From NCBI GenBank assembly GCA_904420065.1, contig CAJFTU010000015.1, positions 1-39,632 of the forward strand: 39,632 bases of DNA, in the 5' to 3' direction. Both the position numbers and the translations under genes were made by a program. Shown here one piece after another: positions 24,569 to 34,274 of this stretch (the stretch's first letter is position 1; each line of letters starts with the position of its first letter). Source of the DNA: an uncultured Emergencia sp. (GTDB lineage: Bacteria; Bacillota; Clostridia; Peptostreptococcales; Anaerovoracaceae). The notes beneath the pieces are model-generated. The model did not search any database. It was not told where the DNA came from and saw nothing but the letters and a program-made list of their open reading frames with translations.

Positions 24569-25963
24569 TCAGAATCGGAAATATAAAAATGGGTTATAAC
24601 TGCTGAAGATCAAATAGGCAACGGACAGAATAAACAACCCCAGGAGCAACAGGATGCTGATGATACTGTGTTTTTTGCAGAGGATGCCGAACTGCTTGGT
24701 CACCTCCGGCGTCGCCGCAATACAGCCGATGATCAGGAGCAGCGCGTTGGTTCGAAGCAGATAAAGAGTATAGGTATCAGCAAATCCGGCGCTTCCGGCG
24801 CCGAACATGACGCCGAGGTAATCCAGTGCGGCCGACAAATCTTCACAGCTGAAAAATACCCAGCCAATGATTACGATGACCATGGCATATATGTGCTGCA
24901 GAATGCCAGGAAACTTTTCCAGGTATTTTCCCAGGAAATATTTTTCTACGATCAGAAGAATCCCATAGTAGATACCCCAAACAACGAAATTCCAGCTTGC
25001 TCCATGCCACAGTCCGGTCAGAGACCATACGATGAGCAAGTTTAAGATGTGCCGGGGTACCGATACCCGGTTTCCTCCGAGGGGGATGTACACGTATTCT
25101 TTGAACCAGGTGCTCAGCGAAATGTGCCATCTTCGCCAGAATTCGGTGACGGTTTTTGAAATATACGGATAGTTGAAGTTTTCCATAAATTCAAAACCGA
25201 ACATACGTCCCAGACCAATGGCCATATCGGAATAGCCGCTGAAATCGAAATAGATCTGAAGCGTATAGGCGATGATGCCGATCCAGAATGTCATGGCCGT
25301 GGCCTGATCATCCGAAAGGGAAGAGATTTCCGCATATATAGCTCCCAAATTGTTTGCCAGAATAACTTTTTTTCCCAGCCCGATGATGAATCGCATAGTT
25401 CCCCAACCGAATTTTTCTAAGGTAACTTCCCGATGATCCAACTGTTCGGCGATATCCTTGTATTTGACAATCGGTCCTGCGATCAGCTGAGGGAATAGAG
25501 CGAGGTACAGGGTGAATTTCAACGGGTTTATCTGTACTTTCACGTTCCCCCGGTATACATCGAAGATGTAGGACAGGGCCTGGAACGTATAGAAAGAAAT
25601 TCCTATTGGCAGGGACAATGCGGTGTACTGTATATCCGTTCCCAATAAATCGTTGATCGTATCCATAAGGAAGCCATAATATTTGAAAAAGGAAAGGATA
25701 AACAGATTTACGATAACGGTAAACAGCAGAGTTCCTTTTCCATTGCTGCCATGCACCCGGGCTTTCCCTATATCAATAGCCATAAAATAATTGAATATGG
25801 CGCTGAATATCATGAGGAAGACGTATACCGGCTCACCCCAGCTGTAGAAGATGATGCTGGCGATGAGCAGAACGCCGTTTCTCGCTTTCTTCGGCAAAAC
25901 GTAATACAGAAACATTACGATAGGAAGAAAATAGAAGAGAAAAATAATGCTGCTAAATAACAC
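24569..25963 (-). CDS. MBOAT family membrane O-acyltransferase
   Basis: A 464-residue integral membrane protein with about ten membrane segments, of the AlgI/PatA group. Key motifs are YFDFSGYSDMAIGLG, NFNYPYISKTVTEFWRRWH and the catalytic GLWHGASW with His320. It would pass acyl groups, usually acetyl, from the cytoplasm to the outside. The start is GTG at 25963 with AGGAGG 9 bases upstream; the frame is open for 25 more codons upstream, but those are basic and inside the DUF4358 gene. It overlaps that gene by 11 bases, indicating coupled translation. Confidence 0.95.
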   Translation of the reverse strand: MLFSSIIFLFYFLPIVMFLYYVLPKKARNGVLLIASIIFYSWGEPVYVFLMIFSAIFNYFMAIDIGKARVHGSNGKGTLLFTVIVNLFILSFFKYYGFLMDTINDLLGTDIQYTALSLPIGISFYTFQALSYIFDVYRGNVKVQINPLKFTLYLALFPQLIAGPIVKYKDIAEQLDHREVTLEKFGWGTMRFIIGLGKKVILANNLGAIYAEISSLSDDQATAMTFWIGIIAYTLQIYFDFSGYSDMAIGLGRMFGFEFMENFNYPYISKTVTEFWRRWHISLSTWFKEYVYIPLGGNRVSVPRHILNLLIVWSLTGLWHGASWNFVVWGIYYGILLIVEKYFLGKYLEKFPGILQHIYAMVIVIIGWVFFSCEDLSAALDYLGVMFGAGSAGFADTYTLYLLRTNALLLIIGCIAATPEVTKQFGILCKKHSIISILLLLGLFILSVAYLIFSSYNPFLYFRF

Positions 25964-26411
25964 TGTCGAACACCTCCTCCTTTTTCTCTGCCGATTTGCC
26001 CGTGCAGTAGAACAGATACTTCCCTTTTGTTGTAACAACGGCGTTTTTCAGCAGAGCTACCTGAGAAGGGCCATATCCCTCGTATGTGGTGATCTGAGAA
26101 TCTATCCGGTTTTCCACAGCGTCTTTTACCGCAGAGAGATCGTCTCTGTTTTTTGCTTTGACGATGAGAACCTCGTCTACGCTGAGGGCCTCCTTTCCTT
26201 TATAATAGAGATATTCGTCATATTGCTGGTAGTCCAGATTGAGGAACTGCATCAGATTGCGGTTCCCGCACTTTGCCATCTTACCGAGATCGGTTTCCTC
26301 TATCAGTTTATTTTCTATATCCTCCATGGGAACATCTTTTGCATTACCGTCAGCATAGACCATGGTCAGAAAGACGATTAATATTATGAGAAAAATTGAT
26401 TTTTTTATCAT
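25953..26411 (-). CDS. DUF4358-like exported protein
   Basis: A 152-residue protein with an N-terminal signal or anchor (3-20). The rest resembles DUF4358: VDEVLIVKAKNRDDLSAVKDAVENRI, then SQVALLKNAVVTTKGKYLFYC. Function is unknown; in other clostridia such genes tend to neighbour MBOAT and DHHW genes. Its ATG overlaps the stop of the SGNH gene (TAATG, shared A at 26411), and its end overlaps the MBOAT start by 11 bases, which points to tightly coupled expression and a shared process. No lipobox is seen. Confidence 0.8.
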   Translation of the reverse strand: MIKKSIFLIILIVFLTMVYADGNAKDVPMEDIENKLIEETDLGKMAKCGNRNLMQFLNLDYQQYDEYLYYKGKEALSVDEVLIVKAKNRDDLSAVKDAVENRIDSQITTYEGYGPSQVALLKNAVVTTKGKYLFYCTGKSAEKKEEVFDSVI

Positions 26412-27202
26412 TAGAGCCCCGCTTTCAGTATCATATTGTTCATCCAGTACGGATAATAGTCCGAAGAAACATGAATGCCGTCTCCTGCATAGAAGTCCGG
26501 ATGTTCTTCAATGATGTAGCTGTTGTCGATGTAAGTCAGTCCCATGTCTTTGCACATTTCCTGGAGCGCTGCATTGAATTTCTTGTAGTTGGAAAGAATC
26601 GGGCTTGCCGATATAGCGCTTTTTGACGGAGTCGAAATGCTGTTAATCAGAATTACAGTATCCGGAGAAATCTTTTTGAAGGACTGAATCAGTTCCTTGT
26701 ATTTTTTGATAAACGAATCAGCATTCCCATTGTAATTGCCCATATCGTTCATCCCGAAGGATAGAAAAGCCAGCTTCGGATATGTCTGCGCTGCTGAGTT
26801 GAACAGATCTTCTCCATTGATGATGGAAGCCCCGATCTTACAAAATACCTGATCACTTCCCAGATAACCGTAGTCAACCAGACCTTCGGTTATGGAATCT
26901 CCGAGGATGACACTGGTGCTGAAGATCTTTCTATACTGGGCTGTAGTAAGACGTTTTGTTACATCAAAAGTACCTCGTGCTTCTGTAGTTTCAAGTTTCT
27001 TGATCTGATCTTCGATAGTGGTTACCTTGGAATAATCAAATGTAGCGACGGCGGACACGTTGGCTTTGATCTTTGCGCTGCTGTAATCAGCGGCTTTGTT
27101 TTGTCGAATAAAATTTATAAAAAATAGACTTACCAGAATCAGTAAGGCTAATATGAAAAGCAGATACGCTTTGTTTATTCTCTTTTTTTTCTTTACCCTC
27201 AT
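26411..27202 (-). CDS. membrane-anchored SGNH/GDSL hydrolase
   Basis: A 263-residue protein with one membrane helix (12-32) and an extracytoplasmic SGNH domain. The catalytic blocks are GDSIT (Ser103), GASIING (Gly124), GMND (150-153, Asn152) and DGIH (Asp241, His244). It may be an esterase removing, or a transferase adding, acyl groups on the same polymer served by the MBOAT. It is the first gene of the minus-strand operon SGNH-DUF4358-MBOAT-DHHW(-GNAT). The ribosome site AAAGGG is moderate. I do not see a convincing promoter in the 100 bases upstream. Confidence 0.9.
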   Translation of the reverse strand: MRVKKKKRINKAYLLFILALLILVSLFFINFIRQNKAADYSSAKIKANVSAVATFDYSKVTTIEDQIKKLETTEARGTFDVTKRLTTAQYRKIFSTSVILGDSITEGLVDYGYLGSDQVFCKIGASIINGEDLFNSAAQTYPKLAFLSFGMNDMGNYNGNADSFIKKYKELIQSFKKISPDTVILINSISTPSKSAISASPILSNYKKFNAALQEMCKDMGLTYIDNSYIIEEHPDFYAGDGIHVSSDYYPYWMNNMILKAGL

Positions 27203-27292
27203 TTTTATACCCTTTCGACGTTTTTCAGCAGTAATTGACTATAATATGATATCAAAACTGAACTAAAAATCAATAGATAGTTAAGTATTCTT

Positions 27293-27312
27293 TCCTTAAA
27301 TATTCTTAAGGA
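27293..27312. repeat. inverted repeat between leuB and the SGNH gene
   Basis: TCCTTAA (27293-27299) and TTAAGGA (27306-27312) flank six bases. It lies about 90 bases upstream of the SGNH start in an AT-rich region and could be an operator. There is no T-run to make it a terminator. Confidence 0.4.
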
Positions 27313-27377
27313 GAAATTAAGTCAAAAGAAAGAATAGAGAGAGAAAAAAGCCCCGTATATCCTGGGAAAAGATGAAG

Positions 27378-27411
27378 AAAGACCGGTTTACCGTCGGGTA
27401 AATCGGTCTTT
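27378..27411 (-). terminator. terminator of the leu operon
   Basis: AAAGACCGGTTTACC (27378-27392) pairs with GGTAAATCGGTCTTT (27397-27411, one wobble) around GTCG. On the minus strand it follows leuB by 8 bases and is followed by T-rich sequence. Confidence 0.85.
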
Positions 27412-27419
27412 GTATACGA

Positions 27420-28490
27420 CTATATCAGATCTGCAATAATTGTGCCCGCCTGGTCGGTGCCTACGGATTCTTTTCCGGCGCATATATCCGGCGTTCTGAA
27501 ACCCTTGGTCAGAAACGCTTTGACAGCGTCCTCTATGGAATCGGCCTCTGCGGATAGTCCAAAGGTATAGCGGAGCATCATAGCGGCGGAAAGTATGGTG
27601 GCGATAGGGTTTGCCAGATTTTTTCCCGCGATGTCCGGCGCAGAACCGTGGACAGGCTCATACATGCCGAAATTGCCCGTAGATAGGCTGGCCGAAGGCA
27701 GCATGCCGATGGAACCGGTGATCTGGCTTGCTTCGTCGGAGAGGATGTCTCCGAAGATGTTGCTGGTGACCAGAACGTCAAACTGCTTCGGATTACGAAC
27801 CAACTGCATGGCGGCGTTGTCTACGTAGAGATTGTCAAGTTCTACATCCGGATACTCTTTGGCCACTTCGGCGACCACTCGTCTCCAGAGTCTCGAGCTC
27901 TCCAGAACGTTGGCTTTGTCCACGCTGGTAACTTTGCGCCTGCGCTTCACCGCCATGTCGAAAGCAACTTTTGCGATTCGCCGCACTTCTTCTTCCGCGT
28001 ACTGTTCCACGTCGTAGGCCGCAGGGCCGAGAGGGGTACTCTCCTTGACGCCTTTTTCACCGAAATAAATACCTCCGGTCAGTTCTCTGACGACGACGAT
28101 ATCCAGACCGCCTTCGATGATCTCCGGTTTCAGCGGTGAAGCGTCGGACAACTGCTCGAATACCATAGCGGGACGGAGGTTGGCAAACAGGCCTAATTCC
28201 TTGCGAAGTCCAAGAAGAGCCCGCTCCGGACGCTGATCTCCCGGATAAGAATCCCACTTCGGTCCGCCCACTGCGCCGAGCAGAACTGCGTCGCTGCCTT
28301 TGCAGATGTCTATGGTTTCCTGCGGAAGGCATTTGCCTGTCTGGTCGATGGCGGCGCCTCCGGCGAGAACTTTATTGTAGGTAAAACTGTGGCCGAACTT
28401 TTCTCCGATTTTATCCAGAACTTTGACGGCCTCTGCGACGACATCCGGTCCGATTCCGTCGCCGGGAACTAAAGCGATATTATAATTCAT
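27420..28490 (-). CDS. leuB: 3-isopropylmalate dehydrogenase
   Basis: A 356-residue NAD-dependent enzyme that oxidises 3-isopropylmalate to 2-oxoisocaproate, the last specific step to leucine before transamination. Motifs: [16 protein letters not shown] at the N-terminus, [23 protein letters not shown] and [32 protein letters not shown] precedes the ATG at 28490. It is the last gene of leuACDB; leuD ends 10 bases upstream. Confidence 0.97.
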   Translation of the reverse strand: MNYNIALVPGDGIGPDVVAEAVKVLDKIGEKFGHSFTYNKVLAGGAAIDQTGKCLPQETIDICKGSDAVLLGAVGGPKWDSYPGDQRPERALLGLRKELGLFANLRPAMVFEQLSDASPLKPEIIEGGLDIVVVRELTGGIYFGEKGVKESTPLGPAAYDVEQYAEEEVRRIAKVAFDMAVKRRRKVTSVDKANVLESSRLWRRVVAEVAKEYPDVELDNLYVDNAAMQLVRNPKQFDVLVTSNIFGDILSDEASQITGSIGMLPSASLSTGNFGMYEPVHGSAPDIAGKNLANPIATILSAAMMLRYTFGLSAEADSIEDAVKAFLTKGFRTPDICAGKESVGTDQAGTIIADLI

Positions 28491-28500
28491 ACTGTCTCCT

Positions 28501-28983
28501 TTACTTTTTCAGGCTGTTCAGAAGGCCTCCGCTGGCAATGATGTTCTTGATAAAGTCAGGGAAGGCGACTGCCTGATAGGTTTCTCCTCTGGTTAAGTTG
28601 GTGATGACTCCTGTGCTGAAATCCACTTCCACCTCGTCTCCGGCCTGAATTTTTTCGCTGGCCTGCGGACATTCCAGAATCGGCAATCCGATATTTATCG
28701 CGTTGCGGTAAAATATGCGGGCAAAGGTAGAAGCGATTACACAACTTATGCCGGCCGCTTTTATGGCGATCGGAGCGTGTTCTCTGGAAGAACCGCAGCC
28801 GAAATTCTCTCCGGCTACCATGATGTCGCCGGCTTTGACCTTGTGGATAAACTGGGCGTCGATGTCTTCCATACAGTGGCTGGCCAGTTCTCCGTGATCC
28901 TGTGTATTCAGATATCTTGCCGGGATGATGACATCCGTATCCACGTTGTTGCCGTATTTATGTACTCTGCCTTTTACATCCAT
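28501..28983 (-). CDS. leuD: 3-isopropylmalate dehydratase small subunit
   Basis: A 160-residue swivel-domain subunit. [26 protein letters not shown] and [15 protein letters not shown] are diagnostic. With LeuC it isomerises 2-isopropylmalate to 3-isopropylmalate. The size fits the short, archaeal and clostridial type. The ATG at 28983 lies two bases from the leuC stop, with its ribosome site AAGGAGAGG inside the end of leuC, so translation is coupled. A frame 27 bases longer exists but overlaps leuC and is unlikely to be used. Confidence 0.96.
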   Translation of the reverse strand: MDVKGRVHKYGNNVDTDVIIPARYLNTQDHGELASHCMEDIDAQFIHKVKAGDIMVAGENFGCGSSREHAPIAIKAAGISCVIASTFARIFYRNAINIGLPILECPQASEKIQAGDEVEVDFSTGVITNLTRGETYQAVAFPDFIKNIIASGGLLNSLKK

Positions 28984-28984
28984 G

Positions 28985-30247
28985 TTAACCTCTCCTTTCC
29001 GGTGCTGCAATTTTGCCGGCCAGAGCGGAGGCTGCGGCTACTGCAGGACTTGCCAGATAAACTTCGGATTTGGTGTGACCCATACGGCCTACAAAGTTTC
29101 TGTTGGTAGTGGCCACACATCTTTCTCCTTCGGCCAGAATTCCCATGTATCCGCCCAGACACGGTCCGCAGGTCGGCGTGGAGACGACGCATCCTGCATC
29201 GATGAAGATGTCCAGATAGCCTTCTTTTATACACTCTTTGTAGATCTGCTGGGTGGCAGGGATGATGATCGCGCGGACATCCTTGTGGATGTGTTTTCCT
29301 TTCATAATTTCCGCGGCTATTTTCATATCGGACAGTCTGCCGTTGGTACAGGATCCGATGACCACCTGATCGATTTTCACTTCACCCACCTGGTCGATGG
29401 TCTTGGTATTTTCCGGAAGGTGAGGGAAAGCCACTGTCGGCTTGAGCAGAGAAAGATCGATATCGTATACGGCATCGTATTCTGCGTCTTCATCGGCCTC
29501 GTAAACCTGATACTCCCTGTTTACACGGCCCTTCATGTATTCTCTTGTCACATCGTCAACCGGGAATATGCCGTTTTTGCCGCCGGCTTCGATGGCCATG
29601 TTGGCTATGCAGAGGCGGTCGTCCATGGAAAGAGACGCTACACCTGGTCCGGTAAACTCCATGGATTTGTACAGCGCACCGTCGACGCCGATTATTCCAA
29701 TGATGTGAAGAATTACATCTTTACCGCTGACGTTTTCCGGAAGGCTTCCGGTGAGGTTGAACTTCAGCGCGCTGGGAACCTTGAACCAGGCCTGGCCGGT
29801 GGCCATACCCGCGGCCAGATCGGTGGAGCCCACTCCGGTGGAGAAAGCGCCCAAAGCGCCGTAGGTGCAGGTATGGGAATCCGCACCGATGATGGCTTCG
29901 CCTGCGGCTACCAGACCTTTTTCCGGAAGAAGGGCGTGTTCGATGCCCATTTGTCCCACATCATAGAAGTTGTCTATTTCAAATCTCCGGGCAAAGCTGC
30001 GGCATTTCTTGCACTGTTCAGCGCTCTTTATATCTTTGTTCGGCGCAAAGTGGTCCATTACGAGAGAGATTTTGCTCTTGTCGAAGACCTGGCTGAAGCC
30101 GGCGCCTTCAAATTCGTTGATCGAAACGGGACCGGTGATATCGTTGGCCAGAACCATGTCCAGTTTGGCATTGATCAGCTGGCCGGGAACTACTTTGTCA
30201 AGTCCTGCATGGGCGGCCAGGATCTTCTGCGTCATTGTCATACCCAT
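28985..30247 (-). CDS. leuC: 3-isopropylmalate dehydratase large subunit
   Basis: A 420-residue aconitase-family subunit. Cluster and substrate motifs are visible: [29 protein letters not shown] with the first cluster cysteine, and [10 protein letters not shown] with the other two. It belongs to the shorter archaeal/clostridial type. The start is uncertain between ATG 30247 (AGGAGG 11 bases upstream) and TTG 30253 (5 bases); both give near-identical products. It follows leuA by 32 bases. Confidence 0.96.
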   Translation of the reverse strand: MGMTMTQKILAAHAGLDKVVPGQLINAKLDMVLANDITGPVSINEFEGAGFSQVFDKSKISLVMDHFAPNKDIKSAEQCKKCRSFARRFEIDNFYDVGQMGIEHALLPEKGLVAAGEAIIGADSHTCTYGALGAFSTGVGSTDLAAGMATGQAWFKVPSALKFNLTGSLPENVSGKDVILHIIGIIGVDGALYKSMEFTGPGVASLSMDDRLCIANMAIEAGGKNGIFPVDDVTREYMKGRVNREYQVYEADEDAEYDAVYDIDLSLLKPTVAFPHLPENTKTIDQVGEVKIDQVVIGSCTNGRLSDMKIAAEIMKGKHIHKDVRAIIIPATQQIYKECIKEGYLDIFIDAGCVVSTPTCGPCLGGYMGILAEGERCVATTNRNFVGRMGHTKSEVYLASPAVAAASALAGKIAAPERRG

Positions 30248-30279
30248 AGTCAATCTTTCCTCCTTATTGATTGCAGCGT

Positions 30280-31992
30280 TTATTTTACAAAATGTATCTT
30301 TTTATTCATCCTGTTCAGCGCGCTGACGAGTGCGTTTACGGAAGCGAGGATGATATCGGCGTGCGTACCGACGCCCCAGTAGAGATTCTCTTCTTTATCT
30401 GCGATGCAGACATAGGCCGCGGCCTTGGAGTTGGAATCCGCGCTGATGGCATGTTCCGTGTAGGTGATGAATTTGTAATCAAAGTGATACTCCGTCTTCT
30501 TCAGCGCGTTGCTCACGGCGTCCAGACGACCGTTTCCCTCGGCTTCAAGATTGTAGATCTGTCCGCAGATATCCACCCGCATTTTTACGCTGACGCTGTC
30601 ATCGTCTTCTGATTTAGTCGAAGAAAAGTGACTGAAGGTCGCGTCGGTGATGTCGATCGGGCTGAAGTCATTGACGTACTCCCTGGCGAAGGCTTCGTAG
30701 ATCTCCTCCGGCGGAAGTTCCTCGTGGTGCTTGTCGGATATATCTTTCATCATGTAACCGACTTCCGACATCATAGCTTTCGGAATGATGAAACCGAAGT
30801 TGTGTTCCAGGATATAGGCGACGCCGCCTTTTCCTGACTGGCTGTTGATTCGGATTACGTCTCCGTCGTATTCTCTTCCCACATCGTGAGGATCTACCGG
30901 CAGATAAGGTACGGTCCATCTGGTCGGATCCTTTTCTTTTCTCCACTTCATTCCCTTGGAAATGGCGTCCTGATGAGAGCCGGAGAAGGCGGCAAATACC
31001 AGTTCCCCGCCGTAAGGCTGTCTTGGATTTACGGTCATTCCGGTACACTTTTCGTAAACTTCCACCACTTCCGGCATGTTGGAAAAGTCCAGTTTAGGGT
31101 CTACGCCGTGGGTAAACATGTTCATGGCTAAGGTGATGATGTCCACGTTGCCCGTGCGCTCGCCGTTGCCGAAGAGGGTTCCCTCGATTCTGTCGCCGCC
31201 GGCCAGAAGTCCAAGCTCGGCGTCAGCAACGCCTGTGCCTCTGTCGTTGTGCGGATGGAGAGAAACGATGACGTTTTCTCTGCAGTGGAGGGTTTTGCAC
31301 ATGTATTCAATCTGATTGGCGAATACGTGCGGCAGGGACATTTCCACTGTCGCCGGCAGATTGATAATCACTTTATTGTCTGGAGTCGGCTGCCAGATAT
31401 CGATTACCGCGTTGCAGATGTCTCGGGCAAACTCCATTTCCGTTCCGGTAAAGCTTTCCGGCGAATATTCAAACTGAAATTTAGTCTCAGGATATTTTTC
31501 AGCGTATTTGTTCATCAGCTTTGCGCCGTCCGTAGCGATCTTAATGACTTCCTTTTCCGATGCGCGGAACACCTGCTGCCTCTGGGCGAAAGAGGTGGAA
31601 TTGTACAGGTGAACAATAGCCCTTTTTGCGCCTTTTAACGCCTGGAACGTCTTGTCAATGATGTGTTTTCTGGACTGGGTCAGCACCTGTACAGTAACGT
31701 CGTCAGGAATCAGATCTTCCTCGATCAGCTTGCGGAGAAAATCGTATTCGGTCTCTGAAGCCGCCGGAAAACCTACTTCGATTTCCTTGAATCCCAGTTT
31801 TACCAGGTATTGAAAGAACTCCAGCTTCTCTTCCAAACTCATGGGAACGATCAGGGCCTGATTGCCGTCGCGCAGGTCTACGCTGCACCACGCCGGCGCC
31901 TTTTCAATATGATCTTTTTTCGGCCATTCCATCTCATCTGTACGCATAGGGGGAACGAAATAACCGGGCCTATACTTCTCGTAATTCTTCAT
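30280..31992 (-). CDS. leuA: 2-isopropylmalate synthase
   Basis: A 570-residue enzyme that condenses acetyl-CoA with 2-oxoisovalerate, the first committed step to leucine. The N-terminal TIM-barrel shows DLRDGNQAL (about 38-46) and the metal-binding HPHNDRGTG near residue 250, followed by [12 protein letters not shown]-terminal LeuA dimer or regulatory domain lies after about residue 430, normally the site of leucine feedback. The length fits the long type-2 form. AGGAGG lies about 11 bases before the ATG. The first gene of the operon, it is preceded by a leucine T-box. Confidence 0.96.
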   Translation of the reverse strand: MKNYEKYRPGYFVPPMRTDEMEWPKKDHIEKAPAWCSVDLRDGNQALIVPMSLEEKLEFFQYLVKLGFKEIEVGFPAASETEYDFLRKLIEEDLIPDDVTVQVLTQSRKHIIDKTFQALKGAKRAIVHLYNSTSFAQRQQVFRASEKEVIKIATDGAKLMNKYAEKYPETKFQFEYSPESFTGTEMEFARDICNAVIDIWQPTPDNKVIINLPATVEMSLPHVFANQIEYMCKTLHCRENVIVSLHPHNDRGTGVADAELGLLAGGDRIEGTLFGNGERTGNVDIITLAMNMFTHGVDPKLDFSNMPEVVEVYEKCTGMTVNPRQPYGGELVFAAFSGSHQDAISKGMKWRKEKDPTRWTVPYLPVDPHDVGREYDGDVIRINSQSGKGGVAYILEHNFGFIIPKAMMSEVGYMMKDISDKHHEELPPEEIYEAFAREYVNDFSPIDITDATFSHFSSTKSEDDDSVSVKMRVDICGQIYNLEAEGNGRLDAVSNALKKTEYHFDYKFITYTEHAISADSNSKAAAYVCIADKEENLYWGVGTHADIILASVNALVSALNRMNKKIHFVK

Positions 31993-32049
31993 TTTTACAC
32001 AAACCTCCTATTGTTAAACGATTTTAAGCAGCAAGCGATTCATTGCATT

Positions 32050-32416
32050 AAAAATCGTCTCTTATGACGATTCGACGCTGAATCGCAAAAGAGACGAAAA
32101 CAATGGAAATCTGTTTCCGCGGTACCACTCTTTTTGACATATGCGTAACCCGAAGGGAAGATAAATCCGTACCTGTCCGGGATCCGGCGCATCAGTTTGG
32201 TCTGCCGCCGCATCTTTTGACGGACAGAGCGCTGTGCAAATCCATATGCCCTCTCATTTACCTGCCGCTCAGGGGTGAGACACTGTAAAAGGTCTGCGGC
32301 CTTACACCAACCGACCGCTCTCTGCGAGACCACCATTACAATTTATTCCCTTCATCGCGAACTTCATATGTAGTGCCCGGAAAAGGGTTAATCCATAGAC
32401 CGGACAAAAATGCTAT
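32050..32416 (-). promoter_or_regulatory. leucine T-box leader of leuACDB
   Basis: The conserved T-box GAGTGGTACCGCGG stands at 32130-32117 on the minus strand. Stem I has the AGAGAG bulge (32323-32318) and the GGTTGGTG distal loop motif. In the specifier loop the triplet CTC (32279-32277) is followed by A and fits leucine. The terminator pairs CGTCTCTT-type arms (32096-32056) and ends in a T-run at 32054-32050. AAAAGAG before the T-box can pair with CTCTTTT of the terminator to make the antiterminator. Uncharged tRNA-Leu would thus switch the operon on. The specifier was read by eye. Confidence 0.92.
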
Positions 32417-32422
32417 GCTAAT

Positions 32423-32451
32423 AATATAAATGAAGAAAGCGACGATGTCAA
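32423..32451 (-). promoter_or_regulatory. sigma-A promoter of the leu T-box transcript
   Basis: On the minus strand a perfect TTGACA (32451-32446), 17 bases and TATATT (32428-32423). Start of transcription is near 32416. Confidence 0.82.
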
Positions 32452-32488
32452 CCCAAAAAATTGTGTTTTCCCCAAATATTTGTTGCAT

Positions 32489-32506
32489 TTTTTTGTGAAC
32501 AAAAAA
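32489..32506. repeat. AT-rich palindrome between the ilv and leu promoters
   Basis: TTTTTTGT (32489-32496) and ACAAAAAA (32499-32506) flank GA, forming a perfect inverted repeat ten bases upstream of the ilv -35 box. It lies between the divergent leu and ilv promoters. It could be an operator. It is only a loose match to the CodY site AATTTTCWGAAAATT. Confidence 0.4.
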
Positions 32507-32516
32507 CAAAAAAGTA

Positions 32517-32544
32517 TTGACTTTTATGTGCCATAGACTATAAT
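32517..32544 (+). promoter_or_regulatory. sigma-A promoter of the ilv operon
   Basis: TTGACT (32517-32522), 16 bases, TATAAT (32539-32544). Transcription would start near 32551, leaving about 48 bases of leader without a T-box, unlike the divergent leu operon. Confidence 0.8.
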
Positions 32545-32598
32545 AATGTATGGGCGGAAAAGCCGCTCGTTTTGATTCTAAAGAAAAGGAGAGAGAGT

Positions 32599-34260
32599 AT
32601 GAAATTGACAGGATCACAAGTAGTGGCAGAAGTTTTGCTTGACCACGGCGTAGATACTGTATTCGGATATCCCGGCGGTACCGCTTTGAATATCTACGAC
32701 GAACTTTACAAATACAGCGACAGGATCAAGCATGTCCTTACTGCGCACGAACAGGGTGCTGCACATGCTGCCGACGGCTATGCCAGAGCTACCGGCAAGA
32801 CCGGCGTGGTATTTTCGACCAGCGGTCCCGGAGCGACCAATCTGGTTACCGGTATCGCCACGGCGTTTATGGACAGTATTCCGATGGTTGCCATTACGGC
32901 AAACGTCCCCGATTCTCTGATCGGTCGTGATGCGTTTCAGGAAATCTGCATCACCGGGGTCACCATGCCTATTACAAAGCACAATTTCTTTGTCAATAGG
33001 ATAGAAGATCTTGAAACAGCCCTCAGAGAGGCGTTTCAGATTGCAAACAGCGGGAGAAAGGGTCCTGTCCTCGTGGACATTACCAAGGACGTAACTGCCG
33101 CGAGCATTGAATATACATCTAAGCCGCCTCTTCCTCTGAAGGAAGTTCCAAAGATGGAAAGAGAGGACATTGCAGCCATCGTCAAGCTGATCAACGGAGC
33201 AGAGAAGCCGGTTGCCTATGTAGGCGGAGGCGTGGTCGCTTCCGATGCCTGCAAAGAACTGGTAGAGCTGTTGGAGAAGGCCGATATACCGGTTGCGTAT
33301 ACGCTGATGGCAGCCGGTGTTGTGGGATATGACAACGAACTGAATCTGGGTCTTGTCGGTATGCACGGCAGTGTAGCCGCAAACAGAGCTATGGATCAGG
33401 CTGATCTGGTTGTCGCCCTGGGTGCCAGATTCAGCGACCGTGTAGCGCTGAACCCGGAAAAATTCGCCAGAAGGGCCAAGATCGTTCAGGTAGATATCGA
33501 CAAGAGCGAGATCAACAAGAACGTTATCATCGACAAGTGCTGTGTAGGGGACGTCAAAGAGTTCCTGACCAGAGCGCTGCCGTACATAGAGGAAAAGAAA
33601 CATCCGGAATGGCATGAGAGAGTGGTCGGATGGAAGAAAAAAGAGAGAGTGGTCAAATCACCGGAATGCAGACTCCATCCGAAAGAGATCATCGATACGC
33701 TGTGCGACATGACCGATCAGAATACGATCTATGTCACCGATGTAGGACAGCACCAGATGTGGGCTGCCCAGTACATTAAACACAACAAAGCCAAGAAGTT
33801 TATTACCAGCGGCGGTCTGGGAACCATGGGATTCGGTTACGGTGCCGCCATAGGTACACAGTTGGGATGTCCTGACGACAGAGTCATCCATATCACTGGA
33901 GACGGTTCGTTCCACATGAATCTGAACGAAGCCTGCACGGCGGTGAGTCAGAATCTGCCGATCATTACCGTGATCATGAATAACAAGGTTCTCGGTATGG
34001 TTTATCAGTGGCAGACCATATTCTATGAGAATCGTTACTCCAATACGACTCCGGAGAGAAAGACGGACTTCGTAAAGCTGGCCGAGGCTTTCGGCGCTGT
34101 CGGATATCGGGCTGAAAGCGTCGAAGAGTTTAAAGACGCCATGGCCAAAGCCCTTAAGGCGGATGGACCGGTTTGGATCGATTGCAGAATCTCCAGAGAA
34201 GAGAGAGTTCTTCCGATGATTCCGGCCGGCAAGGACGTTGAAGATATGATTATCGATTAA
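32599..34260 (+). CDS. ilvB: acetolactate synthase large subunit
   Basis: A 553-residue thiamine-diphosphate enzyme that joins two pyruvates, or pyruvate and 2-oxobutanoate, the first shared step to valine, leucine and isoleucine. GYPGGTALNIYDEL, HEQGAAHAADGYARATGKTGV, the FQE (VGI-like) patch and the GDGSFHMNLNE cofactor motif near residue 435 are as in IlvB. The ATG at 32599 has AAGGAG 6 bases upstream. It is the first gene of ilvBNCD; ilvN follows 14 bases later. Confidence 0.96.
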   Translation: MKLTGSQVVAEVLLDHGVDTVFGYPGGTALNIYDELYKYSDRIKHVLTAHEQGAAHAADGYARATGKTGVVFSTSGPGATNLVTGIATAFMDSIPMVAITANVPDSLIGRDAFQEICITGVTMPITKHNFFVNRIEDLETALREAFQIANSGRKGPVLVDITKDVTAASIEYTSKPPLPLKEVPKMEREDIAAIVKLINGAEKPVAYVGGGVVASDACKELVELLEKADIPVAYTLMAAGVVGYDNELNLGLVGMHGSVAANRAMDQADLVVALGARFSDRVALNPEKFARRAKIVQVDIDKSEINKNVIIDKCCVGDVKEFLTRALPYIEEKKHPEWHERVVGWKKKERVVKSPECRLHPKEIIDTLCDMTDQNTIYVTDVGQHQMWAAQYIKHNKAKKFITSGGLGTMGFGYGAAIGTQLGCPDDRVIHITGDGSFHMNLNEACTAVSQNLPIITVIMNNKVLGMVYQWQTIFYENRYSNTTPERKTDFVKLAEAFGAVGYRAESVEEFKDAMAKALKADGPVWIDCRISREERVLPMIPAGKDVEDMIID

Positions 34261-34274
34261 GGAGGGGACGCTTT

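Noticed and set aside
28925-30382. Open frame of 485 codons on the plus strand across leuC
   Set aside because: It is antisense to leuC and leuD, which carry clear catalytic motifs. It has no promoter or ribosome site of its own.
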